A program made the translations under genes and the position numbers. The notes under the pieces are model-generated. The model was not told where the DNA came from. It saw only the letters and a list, made by a program, of their open reading frames with translations, and ran no database searches. This document shows positions 16,803 through 28,741 of a DNA stretch of 64,000 bases, one piece after another. The stretch lies in the NCBI GenBank assembly GCA_963169045.1, contig CAUJDF010000056.1:1-64000 (forward strand), read 5' to 3'. Origin of the DNA: Myxococcota bacterium (GTDB taxonomy: Bacteria; Myxococcota_A; Bradymonadia; UBA7976; UBA1532). Each line of letters starts with the position of its first letter. Positions within the stretch are counted from its first letter, which is position 1.

Positions 16803-18898
16803 GGCGCCACCTCCGGACAGCCGTCGGCGCCCGTGCCGGGCATGTCGGCGCAGGCGTCGCAGGCATCGCCCACGCCGTCGGCGTCCGCGTCGGCCTGGGC
16901 CGGGTCGTGCACGCCGGGGCACAGATCGCAGGCGTCCGGCGGGTCGGGCGCGGCCTCGGCGGCGTCGTCCTCGCAGACGAAACCCCGCGGCACGTCGCAG
17001 GGCAGGTCGTTCCAGGCCGGCGCCGCGGGATCCTCGGCGATGAGCTCGACGCAGTCCTCGACGTCCCCGGCGTTGTCCGGCTGACCCATGCCCCACGCGG
17101 CGAACGAGGCCTCGCGGCCCTCGGCCGAGATCCAGCGGCCCTCCTCGGCGGTGTCGGTCAGGTCGAACCAGGCGCGACCGGGCGCGAGCCCGACGACGAA
17201 GGCCTGCTCGTCGGCGTCGTCCGGGAAGAACAGCCGCGCGCCGCGGCGCTCGCAGAACGCGCGCGCTTCGGCCTGCGGGACCATCGCCGAGGCGCACGTG
17301 AGGTACGCGCGGCCGGCGGGCGAGAGCGCGAGGGCGCAGCCGGTGTCCGCCTGGCAGGCCTCGGCGTCGCTGCACTGGAAGTGCACGGAATCCTTGTTGT
17401 TCTGGTCCGGATCGGCGTCGTCGGGGCAGCCGTCGAGCTCCGTCGGGATGCCGTCGAAGTCGGCGTCGGCGAACGGCGCGGGATCCCAGCCGCGGAAGAG
17501 GGCGACGCCGTCGCCGCGCAGCGCCACGAGGTCGGGATCGACGTCGGCGTCGACGTCGGCTACGGCCAGCGCGCGCGGCGCCTTCGCCCCGCGGCGCGCG
17601 AGCACCGCGTCCGAGTAATCGAAGAGGCGCCCCGTCCCGTCGTTGCGCAGGAAGGCCAGCCCGCCGGGGCCGAGGGCGAGCACGTCGAGCGCGCCGTCGA
17701 TGTCGACGTCGACGAGGTACGCCGCCGCAGCCTCGAGGCCCGGCACGCCGACCGAGAGGCCGGAGTGGTCGGCGAAGCGGCCCGCGCCGTCGTTGATCCA
17801 CAGCGCGGCGCCCGAAGCGCCGAGCAGCAGCGCGTCGGCGCGGCCGTCGCCGTCGAGATCGCCGAGCGTGGGGCGCGCGCCGTCGCCGCCGGCCGGCAGG
17901 GTGCCCGGCGGCGCGTCGGTGAAGCCGCCGTGGCCGTCGCCCATGAGCAGGCGCGGCGGGGCGTCGGCGCGCCCGACGAGAACGTCCGTGTGGCCGTCGC
18001 CGTCGACGTCGCCGGTGGCGAGGCCCAGAAGCGCGCCGCCGAGCGTCACGCCGCCCGCGGCCGCCTGCAGGCCGCCGCGGCCGTCGCCGACGAGCAGGCG
18101 CAGCGCCGGCAGGCCCTCGGCCGGAGCGAGCGCCACGAGCACGTCGGCGGCGCCGTCGCCCGTGAAGTCGCCGCAGACCGCGTCGACGGCGGGCGTGGGC
18201 TGGGCCGTCGCCGGCGCCGCGAGGCCGGTCGGATCGTGACGGTGGATGCCGGCGCTCCCGGCCTCGTCGGCGATCCAGAGGTCGTCGTCGGCGTCGCCGT
18301 CGAAGTCGGCGGCGCAGGCGGCGCGCACGGCCACGCCCTCGCCGCTGGCGACGAGCGCGAGCCGGCCCCCGGTGGCCTCGAGCAGCGCCAGCCCGTCCGC
18401 GCCGAGGACCGCCACCCGCGGCGCGCCGGCGCGGCGCATCAGCAGCATGCGCTCGCCCGTGACCGCGTCGGCCGCGCCCGGCACCTCGACGAGGCGCAGC
18501 GACGGCGGCGACACCCCCAGGTACCGGAAGTCGTAAGTGCCCGTTCCATCTTCGGTTTCGACGCTGAGCGTCACCCGGCCGCCCACGGGGACGGCGGGCG
18601 CGGTGAACACGAGCGCGCCGTCCTCCTCGGTGGCGGTGACCTCGACGTCGCCGAGGCGGACCGCACGGGGCGAGGCCAGGCGCTCGCCCTCGACGCGCAC
18701 GCGCTCTCCCCCTCGAAACGAGACGGCGGGGGGCGAGACGGCGCGGATCAGCGGCGCGTCGGGATCCGCCGGCGGTGGGCCGGCGTCGCCTGCGATGGCC
18801 GGGCCATCGTCGTCGTCGCCGGTGTCGCCGGAACAGGCCGGGAGGGCGCCGACGGCGAGGATCGCCGCGAAGAGACGTGAGACGGACTGACAGCGCAT
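16799..18898 (-). CDS. TIG/VCBS/C-type-lectin lipoprotein B
   Basis: 699 residues with a lipobox (VGALPAC). It has an IPT/TIG domain (about 50-130), a run of FG-GAP/VCBS propeller repeats (about 180-490, for example DFDGDADDDLWIADE and DVDGDGHTDVLVGRAD), a thrombospondin-type-3-like turn, and a C-type-lectin fold (about 525-650: LTCASAMVPQAEARAFCERRG, then WISAEGREASFAAWGMGQPDN and WNDLPCDVPRGFVCED). The QPD and WND motifs are those used by lectins to hold Ca2+ and sugar, so carbohydrate binding is plausible. A second TSP3-like segment ends the protein. It is the first of four overlapping genes. Together they look like a surface complex that pairs sugar recognition with a cell-wall peptidase. 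Confidence 0.88.
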   Translation of the reverse strand: MRCQSVSRLFAAILAVGALPACSGDTGDDDDGPAIAGDAGPPPADPDAPLIRAVSPPAVSFRGGERVRVEGERLASPRAVRLGDVEVTATEEDGALVFTAPAVPVGGRVTLSVETEDGTGTYDFRYLGVSPPSLRLVEVPGAADAVTGERMLLMRRAGAPRVAVLGADGLALLEATGGRLALVASGEGVAVRAACAADFDGDADDDLWIADEAGSAGIHRHDPTGLAAPATAQPTPAVDAVCGDFTGDGAADVLVALAPAEGLPALRLLVGDGRGGLQAAAGGVTLGGALLGLATGDVDGDGHTDVLVGRADAPPRLLMGDGHGGFTDAPPGTLPAGGDGARPTLGDLDGDGRADALLLGASGAALWINDGAGRFADHSGLSVGVPGLEAAAAYLVDVDIDGALDVLALGPGGLAFLRNDGTGRLFDYSDAVLARRGAKAPRALAVADVDADVDPDLVALRGDGVALFRGWDPAPFADADFDGIPTELDGCPDDADPDQNNKDSVHFQCSDAEACQADTGCALALSPAGRAYLTCASAMVPQAEARAFCERRGARLFFPDDADEQAFVVGLAPGRAWFDLTDTAEEGRWISAEGREASFAAWGMGQPDNAGDVEDCVELIAEDPAAPAWNDLPCDVPRGFVCEDDAAEAAPDPPDACDLCPGVHDPAQADADADGVGDACDACADMPGTGADGCPEVAP

Positions 18899-18925
18899 TC
18901 CGCGACGATAAACGCGGCGCGCCCC

Positions 18926-19234
18926 TCAGCGGAAGTAGAGATATGTTCCGTAGGCGCCGACACCGAGGCCGACGACCGCGATGACGGTGCCTTCCTTCTT
19001 GCCGATGATCAGGCCGCCGAGGAAGGTGGCGCCGCCGGCGATCATCAGCGCGACCGCCGTCGAGCCGCCGCCGCCGTAGGCGTAAGGCTGGTGGTCGCCA
19101 GGCAATCCGCCCGGGAGCGGACGCGCCGGATCCACCGTGGGATCGAAGGCGTAGGGCCGGTCCAGGCGGAACGGATCGGCGGCGAGCGCGGGCGTCGCCG
19201 CGCCCAGGACCCACGCGAGCGCGGCCGCCCGCAT
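18926..19234 (-). CDS. Small exported membrane protein
   Basis: 102 residues. A signal peptide (MRAAALAWVLGAATPALA) is followed by a Pro/Gly-rich stretch and two glycine-rich membrane segments (about 58-77 and 84-99) separated by a KKEG turn. The glycine spacing suggests tightly packed helices or a small pore or anchor. No family is recognised. It lies 3 bp downstream of the HAD gene and 27 bp upstream of the lectin lipoprotein gene, so it may be the first envelope gene of that cluster. Confidence 0.7.
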   Translation of the reverse strand: MRAAALAWVLGAATPALAADPFRLDRPYAFDPTVDPARPLPGGLPGDHQPYAYGGGGSTAVALMIAGGATFLGGLIIGKKEGTVIAVVGLGVGAYGTYLYFR

Positions 19235-19237
19235 GGG

Positions 19238-19963
19238 TCAGGTCCCCCGGACGAGGCGCGAGAAGTCCTTCAGCACGATGACCCCCTCGACCAGCGGCGG
19301 CGGGTTCGGCGCGTGCGCCGTCTCGAGCAGGATGCTCTCGGCCTCGGGCCAGCTTCGCTTGAAGAGGTTCGCGTTGCCGGGCTCGTTCTCGAACGCCGCC
19401 ACGACCTCGCCGAGCTCGCTGACGAACTCCACGACATCGCGCTTGAAGTCGAAGTCGGCCATCTCGAAGGCCGGCTTGAGGATGAGGGCGGTGTGCGCGA
19501 GGCCGACCGGGAAGCCGTGCGCCCGCAGGCTCGCCGCGGTGCCGACGAGCATGTTGGGGCTGTCGCGGCCCGACAGGTACGCCAGCGTGCCCCCCGTCTC
19601 GTAGAGCTCGAGGCAGAACTCGCGCGCGCCGGTCAGCGGGACGTCGTACTTGCAGTACTCGTCGGTGAAGAAGCGCTCGCGCCAGAACTTCACCGCCTCG
19701 CCGATCACCGCCGGATCGCGCTCGCCGACCAGGCCGAGCACCTCCTCGAGCAGGTACGGCAGGCCGGTCTCGCGCATCTCGGCGAGCTTGTCGCGCAGGC
19801 CCGGCCGGCCCGCGGACTCGGCGTATTCGATCAGGATCCGCCGTGTGCGCGGCCCGTTGTCGAACAGCGTGTGGTCGAGGTCGAGGACGGCGACGGGGTG
19901 CTTGCCCCGGGCATGCAGCGCGCCGACGCGGGCGATGATTCGGTCGAGGACGTGGGTCGTCAT
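19238..19963 (-). CDS. HAD-superfamily hydrolase
   Basis: 241 residues from the ATG at 19963. The HAD nucleophile motif VAVLDLDHTLFDNG carries Asp28 and Asp30, with the motif II strand LAYLSGRDSPN and a lysine in the middle region. The cap is helical and contains a Trp/Phe-rich segment (AVKFWRERFFTDEYCKYDV). HAD enzymes mostly remove phosphate from small molecules; the substrate cannot be read from the sequence. It lies 56 bp after the histidine kinase gene and just before the small membrane protein gene, so it may be part of the same transcript. Upstream extensions of the frame look non-coding. Confidence 0.85.
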   Translation of the reverse strand: MTTHVLDRIIARVGALHARGKHPVAVLDLDHTLFDNGPRTRRILIEYAESAGRPGLRDKLAEMRETGLPYLLEEVLGLVGERDPAVIGEAVKFWRERFFTDEYCKYDVPLTGAREFCLELYETGGTLAYLSGRDSPNMLVGTAASLRAHGFPVGLAHTALILKPAFEMADFDFKRDVVEFVSELGEVVAAFENEPGNANLFKRSWPEAESILLETAHAPNPPPLVEGVIVLKDFSRLVRGT

Positions 19964-20019
19964 GGCGCCGCACCTTGCCACAGCCGGAGGCGCCCCGGAA
20001 GGTGCCTCGGGCCATCCCC

Positions 20020-21429
20020 CTACGTCTGTCGCGCGGGCCGCGCCGGCAGGACGAGGCGGAAGCGGGCGCCCGCCTCGCCCGGGTTCTCGAGCGCGAGCGC
20101 GCCGCCGTGGGCCAGGGCGATGCGCCGGCACAGGGCGAGGCCGAGGCCCGTCCCCTTCTCGCGGGTGGTGAAGAAGGCGTCGAAGATGCGATCGGCGGTC
20201 TCGGCGGGGATGCCGGGGCCGTCGTCGCGGATCACGACGGCATCGCCCTCGACGCGCACGTCGACGCGCGTCGCGCCCGCCTGCCGGGCGTTGCGCAGCA
20301 GGTTCAGCAGCAGGCGCCGCAGCTGGTCGCGGTCGGCGGCGACGACGGCGTCCTGCGGGTCGCACGCGGCGTCGATGCCCGCCAACATCGCGACCTCGAA
20401 CAGGATTTCGGCGAGCGACACCGCGTCCTTCTCGACGGGCGCGCGGCGGGCGTAGGCGAGGAACTCCTCGACGACCCGCTTCAGGTTGCCGAGCTCGCCC
20501 TCGATGCGCGCGAGCAGGGCCAGCTGCTCGGGCTGCTCGGCGAGGTCCTCGCGCAGGAGGCCGGCGAAGAGCTCCATGCCGCCGAGCGGGTTGCGCACCT
20601 CGTGGGCGATGCCACCGAGCATCATCTGCAGCTCGCGGTCCCGGCGGAGGAGCGCGTCGCGCATCTCCTCCATCGTGCGGGCGAGCACGGCCACCTCCTC
20701 GCCCGCCGCGTCGCTGGTCTCGACCCGCACCGGCTCGTCGAGCGCGCCCGCGCCGATGCGCTGTGCGGCCCCGGCGAGGCTGCGGATGGGCGCCGTGAGC
20801 GCCCGGCTGAACGCGAGGATCATCCCCGCGAGCGCGGCGAGCGCCACCGCCCCCAGGCCGAGCATGTAGGTGCGCAGGCGATCGAGGCCGCCGTAGCTGG
20901 CGGCGCTGCCCTCGACGCCGAGCACGCCCACCAGCGCGCCCTCGTGGTGGATCGGCGCGAACCCGCGCTTGTAGCGCACACCGTCGCGGCCCTCGTACAG
21001 CACCGAGGACACCGTCTCGCCGAGGCCGACCCGCGTGAGCTCGTAGCGGTCCTGGGCGAGGTCGCGGTCGGGCTCGCCGGGCGTCGGCGCGTCGGCGGCG
21101 GTGTCGGCCAGCGAGCGGCCGTCGAGCGTGGTGATGAACGCGCGCCGCACGCCGGTCGACTCGACGACCTTCTGCAGGCGGGCCACGAGGTTGGCGTGCG
21201 TACGCTCCTGGCCGGGCTGGAAGCGCGCCACGAGGCCCGTGGGCACGAGCGCCGCCGACGCCGCCGCGGTGCCCGCGAGGCGCGCGCCCACCTCGTCCTC
21301 GAGCGTCGCGCGGGCGGCGAAGAACGCGAGGCCGATCAGGGCCGCGAGGAAGGCCGCCGCCGGCGTCAGGAACGCCAGCGCCATACGGCCGCGCAGGGAC
21401 CGGGGGGTGAGGCGCATCGCGCGCATCAT
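20020..21429 (-). CDS. Membrane histidine kinase
   Basis: 469 residues starting at the first of two ATG codons (21429). Two membrane segments (about 15-40 and 188-208) bracket a periplasmic sensor of about 145 residues. A HAMP linker follows (about 209-262), then the phospho-accepting His276 in GGIAHEVRNPLGG, and an ATPase domain with NLLRNARQAG, RDDGPGIPAE, FFTTREKGTGLGL. All of the core motifs are present, so it should be active. The usual partner, a receiver-domain response regulator, is not adjacent; the gene directly upstream encodes an FHA-AAA-LuxR regulator instead, only 5 bp away. Pairing with a distant regulator, or with that FHA protein, is open. Confidence 0.92.
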   Translation of the reverse strand: MMRAMRLTPRSLRGRMALAFLTPAAAFLAALIGLAFFAARATLEDEVGARLAGTAAASAALVPTGLVARFQPGQERTHANLVARLQKVVESTGVRRAFITTLDGRSLADTAADAPTPGEPDRDLAQDRYELTRVGLGETVSSVLYEGRDGVRYKRGFAPIHHEGALVGVLGVEGSAASYGGLDRLRTYMLGLGAVALAALAGMILAFSRALTAPIRSLAGAAQRIGAGALDEPVRVETSDAAGEEVAVLARTMEEMRDALLRRDRELQMMLGGIAHEVRNPLGGMELFAGLLREDLAEQPEQLALLARIEGELGNLKRVVEEFLAYARRAPVEKDAVSLAEILFEVAMLAGIDAACDPQDAVVAADRDQLRRLLLNLLRNARQAGATRVDVRVEGDAVVIRDDGPGIPAETADRIFDAFFTTREKGTGLGLALCRRIALAHGGALALENPGEAGARFRLVLPARPARQT

Positions 21430-21434
21430 AGGGG

Positions 21435-22682
21435 TCAGATCACGCCCCGTCGCAGCGCCTCGGCGACGGCCTCGGCCTTCGTCGAGGCGTCGAGCTTGCG
21501 GTAGACGGTCTTCACGTAGGCCTGGACGGTGCCGAGCGCGATGCCGAGCGCGTCGGCCACGAGCTGGTAGGTGGCGCCGCGGGCCAGGAGCTCGACGACC
21601 TCGCGTTCCCGCGCGGTGAGCGCCGGCGCGTCGGGCGCCGCCGGCCGCGGGGCGAGGCGCGCCTCGGGCGGCACGTCGACGCGATCGCCGCGGCTCGTCG
21701 CGAGGGCCTGCCACAAAAACGCATCCAGATCGCGCAGTTGCAACGGCAGGGGCCGCGTCAGCAGCGCCTCGACGAGGCCCGCGGTCAGGCGCGGCTCGCC
21801 GCCGTCCGCGAAGCGCCCGGCCAGGTCGGCGTCGTCGGCGAGGGCGCGGCGCAGCAGGTCGGCGGCCAGCAGCGGGACGTCCTCGCGGCGCTCCTCGAGG
21901 GAGGGCAGCGTCACGACGTGGCGGAAGCGCGCCCGCAAGGCCGGCGCGATCGCGTCGACCTCGCCCGCGGTGCCGGCCACCAGCCGGCGGCCCTCCGGTG
22001 GGGCGGCATCGGGCGGCAACCCCGCGATCTCCTTCAGATACACGGTCGCCTCGCCGAGCGCGCCCGTGGCGCCGGAGAGGCGGTGGATGGCGCGCGCGGC
22101 GAACTCCTTGCCGACGCCGATGCCGCCGCGGAGCAGCACGTCCCCGCGGCGCGGCCCGACGAACGCGAGGCGGTCGCGCAGCGCCCAGGCCGCCGGGCTC
22201 TCGCCCACGAGGCCGTCGGCGTCGGCGCGCCCCCACGGAAAGTCGGCGGGCGCCCGCGCCGCCGGAAGCTCCGCGGGCCGCAGCACGCACACCAGCACGA
22301 GCTCGTCTTCGAACCGCAGCACGTCACCCGGAGCGACGACCGCGTCGCCGGCCGGCGCGCCGCGCACCGACAGGCCCAGCCGGCCGACGTTCTCGACGTG
22401 CAGGCGGCCGTCGCCGAGCGCGCGGACCTGCAGCTGCCGGCGCGAGACCCGCGGGGACGTCAGCGGGCCGCTCGCGGTGACGACGCCGGGGCGCTGGCGC
22501 ACGAGCGCGTCCCCCCCGCGGCCCAGGACGGCGGCGCCCTCGGACGGCACCGGCAGAACCTCGCCGACCCGCTCCGGTTCGCCCGCGGCGAGCGCCACGA
22601 CGAGGACCGGCCGCTCGGCCGCCTCGTTCCGGTCCGTCCGCCGCGGCGCGCCGTCGGCCGTCGTCGCGAGCAACTCGCTCAT
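21435..22682 (-). CDS. FHA-AAA-LuxR hybrid regulator
   Basis: 415 residues. An FHA domain (about 45-130; GR at 54-55 and SPRVSRRQ) would bind phosphothreonine. It is followed by a sigma54-activator-type AAA domain (about 155-320; Walker A GGIGVGKE), and a LuxR/GerE helix-turn-helix at 348-410 (LTAREREVVELLARGATYQLVADALGI). The AAA domain is degenerate: Walker B reads TVYLKEIAGLP with Lys for Asp, and no GAFTGA loop for sigma54 contact is visible. Standard activators of this kind end in a Fis-type helix, so this is an unusual fusion. It should therefore work as a sigma54-independent DNA-binding protein controlled by phosphothreonine. It is sandwiched between the Ser/Thr kinase and histidine kinase genes (15 and 5 bp). 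Confidence 0.85.
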   Translation of the reverse strand: MSELLATTADGAPRRTDRNEAAERPVLVVALAAGEPERVGEVLPVPSEGAAVLGRGGDALVRQRPGVVTASGPLTSPRVSRRQLQVRALGDGRLHVENVGRLGLSVRGAPAGDAVVAPGDVLRFEDELVLVCVLRPAELPAARAPADFPWGRADADGLVGESPAAWALRDRLAFVGPRRGDVLLRGGIGVGKEFAARAIHRLSGATGALGEATVYLKEIAGLPPDAAPPEGRRLVAGTAGEVDAIAPALRARFRHVVTLPSLEERREDVPLLAADLLRRALADDADLAGRFADGGEPRLTAGLVEALLTRPLPLQLRDLDAFLWQALATSRGDRVDVPPEARLAPRPAAPDAPALTAREREVVELLARGATYQLVADALGIALGTVQAYVKTVYRKLDASTKAEAVAEALRRGVI

Positions 22683-22697
22683 CTGCCCCGTCCCCGG

Positions 22698-25956
<3,259 letters not shown>

Positions 25957-25966
25957 GGAGCTCCGC

Positions 25967-27394
25967 ATGTTGAAGACGAAGACCCCCGGCGACGTGCTCG
26001 CGTACGCCGAGGAGCACCGCTGCCGCCTGGTCGATCTGAAGTTCATGGACTTCGTCGGCCAATGGCAGCACTTCGCGGTGCCATTGCACGAGCTGACGGC
26101 CGACACCTTCGAAGAAGGCTTCGGCTTCGACGGCTCGTCGATCCGCGGATGGCAGCCGATCCATGCCAGCGACATGCTGGTGGTGCCCGATCCGGCGACC
26201 GCGGTCATCGATCCCTTCTGCAACACCGTCCCGACGCTGTCGCTCATCTGCAACATCGTCGACCCGGTGACCCACGAGGGCTACAGCCGCGACCCGCGGC
26301 ACATCGCGAAGAAGGCCGAGGCGTACCTGAAGCGCACCGGCATCGCCGACGTGGCGTACTTCGGGCCCGAGGCCGAGTTCTTCATCTTCGACGACGTGCG
26401 CTTCGACCTGACGCCGAACGCGTCGTTCTACGCCGTCGACAGCGACGAAGGCATCTGGAACTCGGGGCGCGGCGACCGACCCAACCTGGGACACCGGCCG
26501 CGGCACAAAGAGGGCTACTTCCCGGTGTCTCCCGTCGACCAGCTCGTCGACCTGCGCCACGTGATGGTCCAGACCCTCGAGAGCGTCGGCATCCAGGTGG
26601 AGCGCGAGCACCACGAGGTCGCGACCGCCGGCCAGGCCGAGATCGACTTCCGGTACGGGCCGCTCGTCGACATGGGCGACCAGCTCATGTGGTTCAAGTA
26701 CATCATCAAGAACGTGGCGCGGCTGCACGGCAAGACGGTGACGTTCATGCCGAAGCCGCTCCACGGCGACAACGGCTCGGGCATGCACGTGCACCAGAGC
26801 CTCTGGCGCGACGGCAAGCCGCTGTTCGCCGGCGACGGCTATGGCGGTCTGTCGGAGATGGCGCTGCATTACATCGGCGGTCTGTTGAAGCACGCCCCGG
26901 CGCTGTGTGCCATCACCAACCCGACGACGAACAGCTACCGACGGCTGGTGCCGGGCTTCGAGGCGCCGGTGAACCTCGCGTACTCCTCGCGCAATCGCTC
27001 GGCGGCCATCCGCATCCCGATGTACCAGGCGAGCCCGAAGGCCAAGCGGCTCGAGTACCGCACGCCCGATCCGTCGTGCAACGGCTACCTGGCGTTCGCG
27101 GCGATGCTCATGGCCGGCCTCGACGGCATCGAGAACCGCATCGATCCCGGCGAGCCGCTCGACCGAGACATCTACGCGCTGAGCCCCGAGGAGCTGTCCG
27201 ACGTGCCTTCGGCGCCGGGCAGCCTCGAGGACGCGCTCAGGGCGCTGCGCGCCGACCACGCCTTCCTGCTGCGGGGCGACGTCTTCACCGAGGACGTGAT
27301 CGACACCTGGATCGAGTACAAGACCGAGAAGGAGCTGAACTTCGTGCGCACGCGCCCCGTGCCCGCCGAGTTCATGCTCTACTACGACGTCTGA
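25967..27394 (+). CDS. glnA: Glutamine synthetase, type I
   Basis: 475 residues, typical of GSI. The ATG follows GAGGAGC. Key motifs are [19 protein letters not shown], the [10 protein letters not shown] Glu/His active-site loop, [17 protein letters not shown] and the Arg-rich [10 protein letters not shown] Tyr sits at residue 403 in [11 protein letters not shown], at the place of the adenylylated Tyr of the enteric enzyme, so control by adenylylation through GlnE and P-II is likely. It makes glutamine from glutamate, ammonia and ATP in the cytoplasm. It sits between glnB and a lipoprotein gene in one transcription unit. No ntrB/ntrC genes are seen nearby. Confidence 0.98.
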   Translation: MLKTKTPGDVLAYAEEHRCRLVDLKFMDFVGQWQHFAVPLHELTADTFEEGFGFDGSSIRGWQPIHASDMLVVPDPATAVIDPFCNTVPTLSLICNIVDPVTHEGYSRDPRHIAKKAEAYLKRTGIADVAYFGPEAEFFIFDDVRFDLTPNASFYAVDSDEGIWNSGRGDRPNLGHRPRHKEGYFPVSPVDQLVDLRHVMVQTLESVGIQVEREHHEVATAGQAEIDFRYGPLVDMGDQLMWFKYIIKNVARLHGKTVTFMPKPLHGDNGSGMHVHQSLWRDGKPLFAGDGYGGLSEMALHYIGGLLKHAPALCAITNPTTNSYRRLVPGFEAPVNLAYSSRNRSAAIRIPMYQASPKAKRLEYRTPDPSCNGYLAFAAMLMAGLDGIENRIDPGEPLDRDIYALSPEELSDVPSAPGSLEDALRALRADHAFLLRGDVFTEDVIDTWIEYKTEKELNFVRTRPVPAEFMLYYDV

Positions 27395-27408
27395 TCGGGA
27401 GGGCCGCG

Positions 27409-28311
27409 ATGCTGCGCCGCCTGTGGAGCCTGTTGCCCGCCGTCGCGCTCGCCGCGTGCGGCGGCGCCCGCGAATCCGAGAAGCCGGCCGCCTCCGCCGC
27501 CGACCGGCTGTGCGCCGCCGGCGAGCGCCTCCTCGGCGACCGGCTCGGCCCCGAGCTGTCCGCCGTGGTGAACCGCCAGCCCATCGCCGATCCGGCGCCG
27601 GCGCCGCCCGAGGCCGAGGGTGAGGCCGCCGCCCCGCCGCCGCTGGCCTGCGCGCTCGTCTACACCCAGGTCGCCGAGGAGTCGGTCGCCGAGGATCTGC
27701 CCCCCGAGGAGGTCGTCGACGCCGGCATGGACCAGCAGCTCGCCGTCGTGGTGCCCGGCGCCGACGGCAAGCCGTCGCTCCACCCGGTGAACCCGTCCGA
27801 CAAGTCGCCGGGCCCGGTCATGCTCACCCTGTCGGTCCAGGACGTGCTCGCCGACGGGCGCCCGACGCTGGTCGTCCAGGAGGACCGCACGAGCGAGGGT
27901 CAGAGCTGGCGCGGCCTGCGTCTGTTCACCTTCCCCGGGCAGGGCAGCGCCCCGCGCGAGATCCTCGACGAGGAGCTGCGGGTGAAGACGCCCGAGGGCC
28001 TCGACATGGTGGCGCAGTGGCAGACGGCGTCGATGGGCGACAGGCGGGCCATCGTCGTCGAGGGCGCCGGCACCAAGCGCATCTACACCTGGGATGCCTC
28101 GAACAACCGCTTCCAGTTCGACGAGGCGGCGACGGCGCAGGTGAACCCGAAGCCGCCCCCTCCACCCGAGCAGCCGCCGGCCGCGGCCGCCGAGGACGTG
28201 CCGGCGCCGGCGCCCGCCGCGCCCGCGAAGAAGGACAAGAAGTCCAAGAAGGGCGGCAAGAAGGCCGACGAGAAGCCCGCCGACGCGCCCATCCAGATCC
28301 CTCTGCCCTGA
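27409..28311 (+). CDS. Lipoprotein of unknown function
   Basis: 300 residues. The ATG has a Shine-Dalgarno (GGGAGGGC) 14 bp after the glnA stop, so it is likely co-transcribed with glnB-glnA. The signal ends in a lipobox (VALAAC). The middle part (about 100-225) has the look of a compact beta-rich domain (VMLTLSVQDVLADGRPTLVVQED, AIVVEGAGTKRIYTWD). The C-terminus is low-complexity: Pro/Ala-rich then Lys-rich (KKDKKSKKGGKK), ending IQIPLP. I recognise no family. A link to nitrogen metabolism is only suggested by position. Confidence 0.82.
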   Translation: MLRRLWSLLPAVALAACGGARESEKPAASAADRLCAAGERLLGDRLGPELSAVVNRQPIADPAPAPPEAEGEAAAPPPLACALVYTQVAEESVAEDLPPEEVVDAGMDQQLAVVVPGADGKPSLHPVNPSDKSPGPVMLTLSVQDVLADGRPTLVVQEDRTSEGQSWRGLRLFTFPGQGSAPREILDEELRVKTPEGLDMVAQWQTASMGDRRAIVVEGAGTKRIYTWDASNNRFQFDEAATAQVNPKPPPPPEQPPAAAAEDVPAPAPAAPAKKDKKSKKGGKKADEKPADAPIQIPLP

Positions 28312-28569
28312 TCAGAGATCCTCGAGCTGCGCGAGGCACCACGCCGGCAGCGCCTCGACCCGCCGGTAGGTGACGACGTCACGGACGTCCTTGTCGACGC
28401 CGGTGCGCTCGAGGCGCGCGCCGCCGTCGATGGCGCGCAGGGCGTCGCCGCTGCCGAAGCCGTACGATCCCACCACGATGGATCCGTCGGCGGCGACGTC
28501 CAGGTCGAAGGTCGCCTGGCTCTTCTCGTCGGAGACGCACTGCGCGCCGCTGTCGGCGTCGTCGAGCAC
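28312..28569 (-). CDS. Short hypothetical, probably 5'-truncated gene
   Basis: 85 residues from the GTG at 28569. Its frame stays open upstream to 28684 and that part also looks coding (RGPAFIFTAGRDASPLGAAA, then a stretch of acidic residues before the GTG), but it has no start codon and meets a stop at 28684. I therefore suspect the 3' end of a larger, decayed gene. The stop abuts the stop of the upstream lipoprotein gene (28311). Features such as GSIVVGSYGFGSGDALRAIDGG suggest a beta-rich domain; no family is recognised. Confidence 0.4.
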   Translation of the reverse strand: MLDDADSGAQCVSDEKSQATFDLDVAADGSIVVGSYGFGSGDALRAIDGGARLERTGVDKDVRDVVTYRRVEALPAWCLAQLEDL

Positions 28570-28741
28570 GAGGAACTCTTCGTGCTCGCCGGGGTCCTCC
28601 TCCTGCCAGTCGCCGGCGGCGGCGCCGAGCGGCGAGGCGTCGCGACCCGCCGTGAAGATGAACGCGGGACCGCGTCGTTCGTGTCAACGCGCGAGACCGG
28701 GCGACACCGACGCGCGCCCGCCGAGCCGGCTCGTCGCGGCG

